From Lachnospiraceae bacterium (GTDB lineage Bacteria; Bacillota_A; Clostridia; Lachnospirales; Lachnospiraceae), in assembly GCA_009774465.1 (NCBI GenBank), contig VSNT01000016.1, forward strand, positions 1 through 44,371: a stretch of DNA of 44,371 nt, in the 5' to 3' direction. The position numbers and the translations under genes are program-made. Below are positions 25,379 to 33,604 of the stretch, piece by piece. Under the pieces are notes generated by a model, which worked only from the letters and a program-made list of their open reading frames with translations, was not told where the DNA came from and searched no databases. How positions within the stretch are numbered: position 1 is the first letter of the stretch; every line of letters starts with the position of its first letter.

Positions 25379-26002
25379 CTACTTTTTTCCATCCAAAAAA
25401 ATCAAATTATTTTTTAATGGATACTCTTGTATGCCCTCAATATTTTTTTCTACTGCATTCGATGTAAATTTTCCAAAAATGGCAATAATAACTTTTGACA
25501 CTCTTACTTTATTTCTTGAATACACATCATAAAATGGCATTGAAAATGCATCTTTGTCCTGTGTAATCAATTCATTTATATCGCCACTTGCACCACCTGA
25601 AACATCCCTATACTTTACTTGTACGCCATAATACTCATATTCATCAAATTCTGTTCTTCTAGCAAACGTCACATCCTTGCCAAATTCTTTATTTCCATGA
25701 TTGTATTTTACGTTTACAAATCCCAGTTTTCTAAAAAGAGGCAATAAAATTTTTATTGTGAATTCACTTTCCCTTTCACAGTCTTCGATTTTCTGAAAAG
25801 GAGATCCCAATGCAATATCTGTAGCACCTTCTATTTCTCCATATAGTTGTTCCACATCCGCTAATAGGCTTTCCATAGAATCCACAACTATATTCGCACT
25901 ATATCTTAGACAAATATATGCACCGTCATCATCATAATAATCTAACGAAACATCTTCTACCTCTCTGGAGCGTTCTTCAATTATGCTCCTCTTAGTTTCC
26001 AT
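25379..26002 (-). CDS. Mrr-like PD-(D/E)XK nuclease-fold protein
   Basis: Protein of at least 207 residues whose C-terminal half matches the restriction-nuclease fold: SEFTIKILLPLFRKLGF (about 79-95), EFGKDVTF with Asp110, and YYGVQVKY with Gln128 and Lys130, the D-QxK form used by Mrr-like enzymes. Target is probably DNA. The N-terminal 75 residues are unassigned. The ATG at 26002 has no good ribosome site. The frame stays open upstream for 19 more codons, right up to the TAG that ends the preceding gene, so this may be the second part of one larger gene. Part of the nuclease island. Confidence 0.7.
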   Translation of the reverse strand: METKRSIIEERSREVEDVSLDYYDDDGAYICLRYSANIVVDSMESLLADVEQLYGEIEGATDIALGSPFQKIEDCERESEFTIKILLPLFRKLGFVNVKYNHGNKEFGKDVTFARRTEFDEYEYYGVQVKYRDVSGGASGDINELITQDKDAFSMPFYDVYSRNKVRVSKVIIAIFGKFTSNAVEKNIEGIQEYPLKNNLIFLDGKK

Positions 26003-26059
26003 GTATAACTTTAATCCAACAACACCATCCCAATATTTTCTTGTAATTAAGTCCTCATA

Positions 26060-26302
26060 CTAAACATGAAACTCTTTCTCTCCTACACGTTTAAAGTATG
26101 CAGGAATTTTAATCACTACTGCTTCATCAGATTGAGATTCACAGATTTCGATATCAAAGTTATATGGAATGCTATTTATATCCACTCTCTTCAATACGGC
26201 AGCCGGTACGATTGCACTTTCTCCATCCTCTGAATATTCTTCTCCTTCAACGACAAAAGAAGCCATCCCGGCTACATCATTATTAAACTCAACCTGTTCC
26301 AT
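26060..26302 (-). CDS. hypothetical protein, possible N-terminal part of the nuclease gene
   Basis: Acidic protein of 80 residues beginning MEQVEFNNDVAGMASF. The ATG at 26302 has AGGAG 7 bases upstream; a longer frame to 26344 lacks one. Alternating hydrophobic stretches (FDIEICESQ, AVVIKIPAYF) suggest a beta-rich fold. I recognise no family. Its TAG stop is followed in the same frame by 19 sense codons and then the nuclease ORF, so it may be an interrupted gene or a partner translated with it. Confidence 0.6.
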   Translation of the reverse strand: MEQVEFNNDVAGMASFVVEGEEYSEDGESAIVPAAVLKRVDINSIPYNFDIEICESQSDEAVVIKIPAYFKRVGEKEFHV

Positions 26303-26377
26303 ACCCTTTCTCCTAATCATAGACACTACACAAAGCAGATACATATCTGTTTCATTTTAGTTGTCAATTTTTATGTT

Positions 26378-27916
26378 TTACTCAATTACTTCCCACTCAC
26401 CGGCTTTAGTAGCACCTCTTCTTGTAATCTCTCCTGATTTCTTCATCAATTTGATACGATAGCGTACTGCTTCAGCTTTCACATTCAGCATCTCCGCTAT
26501 TTCATTAGCACTAATTGCCGGATTCTCTTTCATTATTTTTTTGATTTCTTTGGTAATTTCTTTGGTAATTTCTTTGGTAATTTCTTTGGTGACATCCGAA
26601 CTCTTTTGTTCTTCCTCTCGGATAGCAGCAAATTCTTCATTAATCATGACAACCGCCATAGTATAATCATCGGTATCGTTATCCGGCAAAAACTGCAATT
26701 CCGGTGAATGATTCTCTTTTAATGCATCCTTCGCACGTCGAATCCCTGAACCATACGATTCAATCAAATCAAGTGCAAAAAACATTTCTTTTAATTCTGG
26801 ATTCAAATATTTACGATCATCAAATCTGGTTTCTTTATTCATTGCCTCTATTGTAACAGGAGGCACAGGACGGTTATGATTCACAAACGTTATTCTGTCA
26901 TTATAAATATAAATACCTATATAATTAGGTGATTCATACTGTTTATGCAAAATACAATTTGTTGCCAATTCCTCAAAAACCGTTAATGGCCAGTTATAAA
27001 CGATTCGATGCTCTATTGTCTCACTATCCCTTACAGTGTAGGAAGCCATAATGTTATCCTTAAAATACCGGCTAACCTGCTTTGCCTGTACCCAAATCGG
27101 ACCATCAAATACCTTTGCTTCCATTTTATCAGTTCCAACAGCTTCCCTAATTATTTCCACATGTGCATAAGGGATGAATTTATCCGGTTTTTCTGCAAAC
27201 ATTAATACAGCAAAATTTTTTGCACGATATCCACCATATTCGCTCTCACTAATTAAGCCCATACTTTTTGCCATATCCAGTTTTGACTGATTTCTAATAT
27301 CTTCTCTGGCGTTTGTAGCAATCAGGTACTCCTTCATATATTCGTAGCTCAAATCATCCAGCGTTGCTGTTTCATTCAAATTTGAACTGAATACATCATG
27401 TGCAAATTTACGCAGCAATTCATATTCCTCTTTAAAGTTTGGTAAACGACTATCTCTTTTTACTCTGATGTATCTGCCTGCTTTTAATGAAACATCCTTG
27501 TCACTTTCTGCCTTATCGCTTGTCTGATAAGGTCCGGAAGTTCCTGGCTCTACTGCTACAATAATATAGTTCCTATCATCAATAATATCTGTAATCAGAT
27601 GGTAACTCACCTTGGGATGAATATTCGCCAATAATTGTTTCAACGAATTTTCTGTACTTTCTATCAGTGACTCTTCTATACCATAAATAGGTCTTTTCGG
27701 AATGGCTTTTTCTCCTGTTTTTGGATCATCTACTTCCTCTATTCCAATAAACAGTAAACCAATCTCCCTGTTCATGTAATTATTGGCAAATGCACATACT
27801 GTCTTTAATATCTTATTTTTGAACGTCGCAGATTTTTTATATTCAATATAATCATTTTCTATGCTGCCTTTTTCCAGAATGTCGTGAGCCATTCTTTGAA
27901 TATCTTCAATTCGCAT
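26378..27916 (-). CDS. AlbA_2/Schlafen-type ATPase with RecG-like C-terminal domain
   Basis: Protein of 512 residues. Residues about 20-150 are an AlbA_2 (divergent AAA_4) DNA-binding domain: IENDYIEYKKSATFKNKIL, GLLFIGIEE and GRYIRVKRDS. About 300-410 matches the HATPase_c_4 domain of RecG-like regulators (FEELATNCILHKQY, ESYGSGIRRA). The C-terminal 70 residues form a winged helix (ISANEIAEMLNVKAEAVRYRI). Between them is a KEIT repeat made of four 12-base units. Such proteins are usually called transcriptional regulators or ATP-dependent helicase-like; several sit in defence islands. The role here is not known. Confidence 0.85.
   Translation of the reverse strand: MRIEDIQRMAHDILEKGSIENDYIEYKKSATFKNKILKTVCAFANNYMNREIGLLFIGIEEVDDPKTGEKAIPKRPIYGIEESLIESTENSLKQLLANIHPKVSYHLITDIIDDRNYIIVAVEPGTSGPYQTSDKAESDKDVSLKAGRYIRVKRDSRLPNFKEEYELLRKFAHDVFSSNLNETATLDDLSYEYMKEYLIATNAREDIRNQSKLDMAKSMGLISESEYGGYRAKNFAVLMFAEKPDKFIPYAHVEIIREAVGTDKMEAKVFDGPIWVQAKQVSRYFKDNIMASYTVRDSETIEHRIVYNWPLTVFEELATNCILHKQYESPNYIGIYIYNDRITFVNHNRPVPPVTIEAMNKETRFDDRKYLNPELKEMFFALDLIESYGSGIRRAKDALKENHSPELQFLPDNDTDDYTMAVVMINEEFAAIREEEQKSSDVTKEITKEITKEITKEIKKIMKENPAISANEIAEMLNVKAEAVRYRIKLMKKSGEITRRGATKAGEWEVIE
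26544..26591. repeat. four 12-base tandem repeats within a coding region
   Basis: ATTTCTTTGGTA is repeated at 26544, 26556, 26568 and 26580 (last base differs), encoding KEIT units on the minus strand. Slippage would change protein length by four residues and keep frame. Confidence 0.85.
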
Positions 27917-28001
27917 ATTTTTCTACCCGTTCTCCTTGAATTTCGCTTTCGGGATTGACATCATTATTGACATCACTGGTGTCAATGCTTCTGTTGCTCA
28001 T
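27906..28001 (-). CDS. possible leader peptide overlapping the AlbA_2 gene
   Basis: A 31-residue frame starting MSNRSIDTSDVNNDV, with AAGG just before the ATG. Its stop overlaps the start of the AlbA_2 gene by 11 bases, and that gene's ribosome site (AAGGAG) lies within it. It could serve coupling. It has no recognisable domain and may be chance; the rest of the gap to 28209 shows nothing else. Confidence 0.3.
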   Translation of the reverse strand: MSNRSIDTSDVNNDVNPESEIQGERVEKYAN

Positions 28002-28209
28002 GCCTTTTTTCACTTAATACTATTATGCCACAGCCTGTAGCACATTTACCACTTAATCACTGACTTAGTCACACCCTTTGCTCCCCTACATAACTATTAA
28101 CCGCAACTGATTTAGAATAAGTATTTAATTCAATACCGAATTGCTCTATAATAAAATTTAATGTATTTACAAGACTATGATTTTCCCAGAACCTACTCCT
28201 GCCTAACAA

Positions 28210-29106
28210 TTATTTTAAATAAGCATATTGAAAATCACAAATTCTTAAAGGCATATAATGTTCATTCACATTTTCATATATCTTTTCTCCCAACTTACAT
28301 ATAATTCCCACCTCTATTGTTCTACCAATCAATTCAACGCGTATAGGTATCCCTTCAAAAGGTTCTTTCAATTTTTCTAAAGCTTCAACCGGAAGAACAT
28401 TTCTGAGTCCAAGAAGCGTATCATAGTTAAAATCAAAGGAACCACAATATTTTTCTCCATCTATTACTATTGTTGAATCTACAGTATATGTATCTGGCTC
28501 CACTAAAATAATTTGATAAATAGGGAAATCCATAAATGTAAACCTCTGTTCAATACTCCCTGCTGATAACATTTTTAAATGAATTCCTAAATCTTTTGCA
28601 ATTCTCTTTTCTGAGTAAGTTAATATATTTACTGCTCCCATTATTGCATTTAACTTATTAAAATGACTCATAAGATAATCCATTCGAAATACCATTACTG
28701 GCATAAGTAAGGATGTTGAATATAATCTAAACTCTTTGCCATTACAAAGGACATAGAACTTTGCTGCTACTTCTCTATGAACAGCATATGAATATGCTTG
28801 ACTAATACATTCTTCATTATCTAAAGACTCGGAAGGTGCTTTCGCTTCAATAATGCAAACACACTTTCCATCACATTCCAAAATATAATCCGGGAAAATA
28901 GATATCTTATACTTATTGGCTCCAATCATAGTAAACGGATGTTGTAATTTTCGACTCCGAACTATTTTGTACTTTCCTTTATAATCATATCCCAAAGCTT
29001 TAATCAAAGGCATAATTATTTCTTCTCTGACAGAATCTTCTTTAAACTCTGAATTATTTAATACTTCATAATCAAATTTTACCAACTGCTCTAACCAATA
29101 ATTCAT
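28210..29106 (-). CDS. HsdR-N-type nuclease-fold protein
   Basis: Protein of about 298 residues similar to the N-terminal nuclease domain of type I restriction subunit HsdR. The fold shows FKEDSVREEIIMPLIKALGYD (21-41), then PDYILECDGK with Asp73 and IIEAK with Glu87 and Lys89, the PD-(D/E)XK set, and a partner Gln (ISQAYSYA). It is stand-alone: no HsdM, HsdS or helicase part is encoded nearby. The 120 C-terminal residues are unassigned. The frame could start at TTG 29115, but GAGG sits 10 bases before the ATG at 29106. Likely a defence-related nuclease. Confidence 0.82.
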   Translation of the reverse strand: MNYWLEQLVKFDYEVLNNSEFKEDSVREEIIMPLIKALGYDYKGKYKIVRSRKLQHPFTMIGANKYKISIFPDYILECDGKCVCIIEAKAPSESLDNEECISQAYSYAVHREVAAKFYVLCNGKEFRLYSTSLLMPVMVFRMDYLMSHFNKLNAIMGAVNILTYSEKRIAKDLGIHLKMLSAGSIEQRFTFMDFPIYQIILVEPDTYTVDSTIVIDGEKYCGSFDFNYDTLLGLRNVLPVEALEKLKEPFEGIPIRVELIGRTIEVGIICKLGEKIYENVNEHYMPLRICDFQYAYLK

Positions 29107-29214
29107 CTCTTTCAAGCCTCTTTATCCATTTTGCTCATAGTAAGAATTTCTTCTATCTATTTTATCTATTATACGATATTTTGAGTTTATTACGCCATAT
29201 ATATTTCTGAAAAC

Positions 29215-30963
29215 TTATACCATTTTAAAGTGTTTCAATGCATCCATTATGGCATCCTCTTTATCCTTTGGACACTTTACTTGTTTTGGATTTTCAGACT
29301 TCGGGGGGTTATAATTCAATCGCATATCCAACCCACATTTCTGTTTTACTTGTGCGATATAGAGATTGGACACCTTTAAACCATGTTTTTCTAATACATA
29401 TTGTTTTAACTCTTGATATGTTGCTTTTGTTTCTGATGCAGTAATATCAAGTTCATTCAAGTCCAAATCCACCTCTATTACATCATCTGGTTTTCGTTGG
29501 GACAACTGAACAACAGTCTCCACATGCACCGTCTGCGGAAACATATCCACCGCCCTCACCCGTCTAAGCTCATATCCGCCCTCGCACAGCGCCTTTAAAT
29601 CTCTCGCCAGTGTGGCGCTGTCACAGCTTACATAAACAATCCTCTCCGGCTTCATTTTAAGCATAGTTACAATACAGGCCTCGTCGCAGCCTTTTCTGGG
29701 AGGATCTACTACAATCACGTCTGCCGAAATTCCTTCCTTCTCATACTTCTCAGGAAGCACCTCCTCTGCCTTTCCCACAAAAAACTGTGCATTGCAGATA
29801 CCATTGTTTACTGCATTTTTTCTGGCATCCTCTATTGCCTGTGGTATGATCTCCACCCCATACACCTGCATGGCATCCTTCGCCAAAAATAAAGAAATCG
29901 TACCAATCCCACAATAAAGATCCCAGACTGTCTCCCTTCCGGTTAAAGCTGCATAAGAAAGAGCCAGACTGTACAGCTTTTCTGTCTGTACAGGGTTCAC
30001 CTGATAAAAGGAAAGGGGCGAAATTGTAAAGGTAATCCCATATCCGGAATCTGCGAAGTTATTCTTTACATCCCGCACATGAATGGTATCTTGAATAACT
30101 TCATCCCCCCATATGGTATGAACTTCCTTCCCCATAATCACATTTGTCTTTTCCGAATTTATACTGACAGAAATACTTTTCATTCCCTGTATCCTGATAA
30201 GCACCTCAATTAACTTCTTTTGAACAGGCAGATATTCTCCGCCAGAGTCTTGAAGCTTGTTACCTTTGCCTGAACCTGCCTTCTTATCCTTATTACTAAC
30301 ATTTATTACGATACAGACCATAATTTCGCCACTGGAAAATCCCTTGCGGATCAAAACATGACGAATCAATCCTTTTCCGTTTACCTCATCATAAGCAGAT
30401 ACATGATTTACTTTCATGTAAGAAAGAATAATTTCTAAAATTTCCTTATTTTCTTCTGCTCCAAGGCTGCAGTCCGTATTGGGAATTATAGTATGGGTTC
30501 TGCCGGCATAAAACCCTGCGATTGGATTCCCTTCTTTATCCCTGCCGATTGGATATTGTGCCTTATTCCTGTAATAAAAAGGCTCCTCCATTCCAACAAT
30601 GGGTTCCATAATCTGATCAATCAGTTCCGGTTCAAACCCTCCTATCCGAATCAAATGGTTTCTTACCCTGGATTCTTTAAATTCAAGCTGGCGCTCGTAG
30701 CTCATGGACTGTATCTGACAACCGCCGCATTGCCTGTGAAAAGCACACTTTGCATCCACACGAAAAGGAGAAGGTGTTAGCACCTTCTCTAATCTGGCAT
30801 AAGCATAATTTTTCTTCACTCGTGTTACGCGAATCTCCGCCTGATCCCCAATCACCGTATCTTTCACAAAAAAAGGATATCCGTTTATTTTTCCAATACC
30901 TTCTCCTTCTGACGTTATATCCACAATTTCAACTGTCAGAACCTGATTTTTTTCATAACTCAT
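29215..30963 (-). CDS. 23S rRNA (uracil-5)-methyltransferase, TrmA/RumA family
   Basis: SAM-dependent RNA uridine C5-methyltransferase of about 582 residues. It has an N-terminal TRAM domain (1-60), the iron-sulfur motif C73-x5-C79-x2-C82 (CAFHRQCGGC), the SAM-binding VWDLYCGIGTIS loop, the VDPPRKGCDE motif and the catalytic Cys in VYVSCDSATLARDL. The last about 95 residues (after QLSQRKPDD) are an added domain (QELKQYVLEKHGLKVSNLYI, then PKSENPKQ) absent from E. coli RumA, which I recall as common in clostridial members. It may bind RNA or restrict the site. Start ATG 30963; a TTG four codons upstream is possible. Downstream of YhaM by 77 bases. Confidence 0.9.
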   Translation of the reverse strand: MSYEKNQVLTVEIVDITSEGEGIGKINGYPFFVKDTVIGDQAEIRVTRVKKNYAYARLEKVLTPSPFRVDAKCAFHRQCGGCQIQSMSYERQLEFKESRVRNHLIRIGGFEPELIDQIMEPIVGMEEPFYYRNKAQYPIGRDKEGNPIAGFYAGRTHTIIPNTDCSLGAEENKEILEIILSYMKVNHVSAYDEVNGKGLIRHVLIRKGFSSGEIMVCIVINVSNKDKKAGSGKGNKLQDSGGEYLPVQKKLIEVLIRIQGMKSISVSINSEKTNVIMGKEVHTIWGDEVIQDTIHVRDVKNNFADSGYGITFTISPLSFYQVNPVQTEKLYSLALSYAALTGRETVWDLYCGIGTISLFLAKDAMQVYGVEIIPQAIEDARKNAVNNGICNAQFFVGKAEEVLPEKYEKEGISADVIVVDPPRKGCDEACIVTMLKMKPERIVYVSCDSATLARDLKALCEGGYELRRVRAVDMFPQTVHVETVVQLSQRKPDDVIEVDLDLNELDITASETKATYQELKQYVLEKHGLKVSNLYIAQVKQKCGLDMRLNYNPPKSENPKQVKCPKDKEDAIMDALKHFKMV

Positions 30964-31040
30964 AATTTTTCCCAATTCCCTAAATTTCGCTGTTTCTTAA
31001 TGTACCCTTCCCATACCCCAAAGCTGCCTGGCAACGTAAA

Positions 31041-31985
31041 TTACTCCAGCCTGGTTCCTCTTAAATTAGAATCAAACAATCTGTTAAATCCCATCCATCC
31101 TGTTTCTGTAGAATTTTCCAGTATTTCCGTAAAAGTCTGCAGCTTTGCATCCGTATTGTCTGCAAAATTAAGCGCCACCGCCTCCATGATTGCCGGTTTT
31201 TTTGGCGAACCAAATTCGTATTCTCCATGATGAGCTAAAATGCAGTGCTTCAATTCACTTGCAAGCAGCACCGGAAATCCTTCTATTTGATTTATTTTTT
31301 CCCCGATCATCTCTGTTCCTATCACAATATGTCCTAAAAACTGGCCTTCTTCCGTATAGTCGTTTTGAGGAAAAAGAGAGATTTCCCGTATTTTCCCAAT
31401 ATCATGGCAAATTGCCGCGCTGATCAATAAATCCCTGTTAAGCAGCGGATAAGCTGTGCAGTAATATTCACAAAGTTTAACAACACTCAACGTATGCTGC
31501 AACAGGCCGCCTACAAATCCATGATGCACTGTTTTTGCTGCAGATGATTTTTTAAAAAGTTGAATAAATTCCTCATCTTTTACGAAAAATTCCTGCAAAA
31601 GCTGCTTTAGATATTTATTTTCTATCCTGCCAATGTAGCCTGATAATTCCTTAAACATATCTCCAATATCAAACTTGCTCACAGGAAGATAATCAGCCGG
31701 ATTATATTCTCCCTCCTGACACTTTCTGATTCTCTTCACATTAACCTGCAAAGCACTCTGAAAGCTGGTAACATCTCCATACACTTCTATGTAATCCAGA
31801 GTGTCAAAATCAGCAATTCCAGCATTATTGGGATCCCATATTTTTGCATCAATGGTTCCTGTTTTATCCTGCAGAATCAGACTTTCATAGGGCTTTCCGT
31901 TTTTTGTCACTGCGGATAATTTGTGTTTGCAAAGATAAATATCAAATACCCTGTCTCCATCTTTATAATCCTTAATATATTTCAT
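31041..31985 (-). CDS. yhaM: 3'-5' exoribonuclease YhaM family
   Basis: Nuclease of 314 residues combining an N-terminal OB fold (residues 1-90, LILQDKTGTIDAKIWDP) with an HD phosphohydrolase domain. Visible metal-binding parts: VHHGFVGGLLQHTLSV, the HD pair in AAICHDIGKI, and HCILAHHGEYEFGSP. YhaM degrades RNA and single-stranded DNA from the 3' end in Bacillota. AGGAGG lies 6 bases before the ATG. Start is 14 bases after the HtrA-like stop, so both are in one operon. The length and both domains agree with the family; no defect was seen. Confidence 0.9.
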   Translation of the reverse strand: MKYIKDYKDGDRVFDIYLCKHKLSAVTKNGKPYESLILQDKTGTIDAKIWDPNNAGIADFDTLDYIEVYGDVTSFQSALQVNVKRIRKCQEGEYNPADYLPVSKFDIGDMFKELSGYIGRIENKYLKQLLQEFFVKDEEFIQLFKKSSAAKTVHHGFVGGLLQHTLSVVKLCEYYCTAYPLLNRDLLISAAICHDIGKIREISLFPQNDYTEEGQFLGHIVIGTEMIGEKINQIEGFPVLLASELKHCILAHHGEYEFGSPKKPAIMEAVALNFADNTDAKLQTFTEILENSTETGWMGFNRLFDSNLRGTRLE

Positions 31986-31999
31986 CTCATTCCTCCTGT

Positions 32000-33334
32000 T
32001 TATTCCGGTTTTAAGCCAAGCGTTGCAGTTAACTCCAGTTCTCTGTAACCGTCAGGCCCATGCCGCATCAGTTCCATTTTAATTTCGCTGCCCGGCTCCC
32101 GTAAAAGAAGCTCCTTTACCAGGTCCTGATAGCTGTTAATCTCTGTTCCATCAAGCTTTGTAATCACATCTCCGCTTTGAATTCCTCCATCCATTGCAGG
32201 AGAGTCCATATCTATTTCTGTAATATATGCTCCAAAAGGAACTCCTATTTGTGAATTGGCTTCCTGTGTTACATCTGTTCCGTAAATACCTAAATAAGCA
32301 ATGTCACTGTCATTGGAAAGGCTTTCCACTACCTTTTTCAGTTCTGTAATTCCCACTGCACTGATCAGATTCTTCAAGTCGCTTGAATTATGGGACATAT
32401 CAATAATACCAACTATCTGCCCATTTAAATTAATAATCACTCCGCTGGCATTTACGCTGCCATAAATATCAGTGGTCATATATTTGTAATTAGAGTCAGG
32501 AAGCTTAATTGCATTTCCAACAGATGTTATATTCCCATAACAGATAGAATCTTCTGTCCCCATAGGCCTTCCCAATGCAATAATGGGACTTCCTGAAAGA
32601 CTGCTGCCTGATGTCCCCAAAACTGCTGCCTTTGCAACCTCCAAAGTGCTGCTTTGTATAATAGATTTTGAAATGGAGATCACTGCCAGCCCCGTATTAT
32701 TATCCTTTTTTTTCATGGAAGCGGGATATTCCTGCCCATCTGCAAATGCTATCTTTATAGAATCCGCATCTTTAATGCTGTTTATGTTTGCAAGAATTAA
32801 AAGCTCTTTTCCGTTATCGGCTACAATCACACCGGATACCGCGCCTTCGCTTTCATATTCATTGTCAAGCCATCCTACGTCAGAAGTTACTCCAACCACT
32901 GTTACAATAGATTTACGGGCCTGCTTTGCCACCTCTTTTACATTTCCAAGGAGCGATAAATAATCCTCCACACCCAGTTCAAGATCCAGATCCATTTCTG
33001 ATAAAATCTGTGCAATCTGCTCATTTTCCAAAACAGGCGCCTCTGTAGGCTCTGGCTGCATCTGAGAATCATCCACAATCATATCTTCAGGAAGTATCTC
33101 ATTTTCTTCTGTTTCTTCCACCAGAACCACTGTTTGAGGTTCCTCCTCCGGATAAAGCCGGTTGCTGATCACAGGCTCAAGAAGTAAAAAAGTAATACAG
33201 GCTACCAGACCAAAAACCACTGCCATCGCCGCTGTAATCAAAGTACGTCTCACCAGTTTTCTTCTGTTTAAGGGCCTTTGTTTAATTGTCTCTTTCATAA
33301 AATCAGTATTGTCCTGATTTCTCTTTTCTTCCAT
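32000..33334 (-). CDS. HtrA-like membrane-anchored PDZ protein, catalytic triad incomplete
   Basis: Protein of 444 residues: cytoplasmic basic head, one membrane helix (about 31-52), acidic linker, a trypsin-like fold (130-335) and a C-terminal PDZ domain (345-440; SPAMDGGIQSGDVITKLDGTEI). Compared with HtrA/DegP, the His segment TNNHV reads ANINS (N185), the Asp segment TDLAV reads TGLAV (G215), and GNSGG reads NASGV (S297). So Ser may remain while His and Asp are lost; proteolysis is unlikely. It may act as a chaperone or adaptor outside the membrane. AAGGAG precedes the start. First gene of the operon with YhaM. Confidence 0.85.
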   Translation of the reverse strand: MEEKRNQDNTDFMKETIKQRPLNRRKLVRRTLITAAMAVVFGLVACITFLLLEPVISNRLYPEEEPQTVVLVEETEENEILPEDMIVDDSQMQPEPTEAPVLENEQIAQILSEMDLDLELGVEDYLSLLGNVKEVAKQARKSIVTVVGVTSDVGWLDNEYESEGAVSGVIVADNGKELLILANINSIKDADSIKIAFADGQEYPASMKKKDNNTGLAVISISKSIIQSSTLEVAKAAVLGTSGSSLSGSPIIALGRPMGTEDSICYGNITSVGNAIKLPDSNYKYMTTDIYGSVNASGVIINLNGQIVGIIDMSHNSSDLKNLISAVGITELKKVVESLSNDSDIAYLGIYGTDVTQEANSQIGVPFGAYITEIDMDSPAMDGGIQSGDVITKLDGTEINSYQDLVKELLLREPGSEIKMELMRHGPDGYRELELTATLGLKPE

Positions 33335-33386
33335 AAAATAAATGGCTCCTTTACTGCCTGGGCTTTTTGCTTACTGTTCATAAAGT

Positions 33387-33395
33387 ATTATAACA
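33387..33395 (-). promoter_or_regulatory. extended -10 promoter for the HtrA-like gene
   Basis: TGTTATAAT on the minus strand is an extended -10 (TATAAT at 33387-33392, TG at 33394-33395). No good -35 is seen. It lies about 53 bases before the start and downstream of the tRNA terminator. Confidence 0.55.
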
Positions 33396-33411
33396 CAATT
33401 ACAGTTTAAAA

Positions 33412-33440
33412 GAAAAAGATGCCATACAAAGTACGACACC
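33412..33440 (-). terminator. intrinsic terminator of tRNA-Pro
   Basis: A 10-base stem (33418-33440, three G-U pairs, TTT loop) begins 7 bases past the tRNA, followed on the minus strand by TTTTT and further T. Confidence 0.7.
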
Positions 33441-33447
33441 TTTTTTA

Positions 33448-33521
<74 letters not shown>

Positions 33522-33539
33522 TAACCTACAACAATGTTC

Positions 33540-33568
33540 ATGATACAATCTTTAGAGCCAAATGTCAA
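33540..33568 (-). promoter_or_regulatory. sigma-A-type promoter of tRNA-Pro
   Basis: TTGACA (33563-33568), 17-base spacer and TATCAT (33540-33545) on the minus strand, 18 bases before the tRNA 5' end. Near-consensus, as expected for a stable RNA. Confidence 0.85.
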
Positions 33569-33604
33569 TAAAAAACTAAAGCAGTAAATATGCAGCATAC
33601 AAAA

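Noticed and set aside
26544..26591. Regular short repeats considered as CRISPR
   Set aside because: Units are contiguous 12-base copies inside a gene, without spacers; no cas genes in the window.
20224..29106. Prophage or integrative element for the nuclease island
   Set aside because: No integrase, recombinase, structural phage gene, transposase or recognisable att repeats; the tRNA gene is about 4 kb away with no partial copy seen.
28210..29106. Complete type I restriction system
   Set aside because: Only the HsdR N-terminal-like nuclease is present; no methylase, specificity subunit or helicase part.
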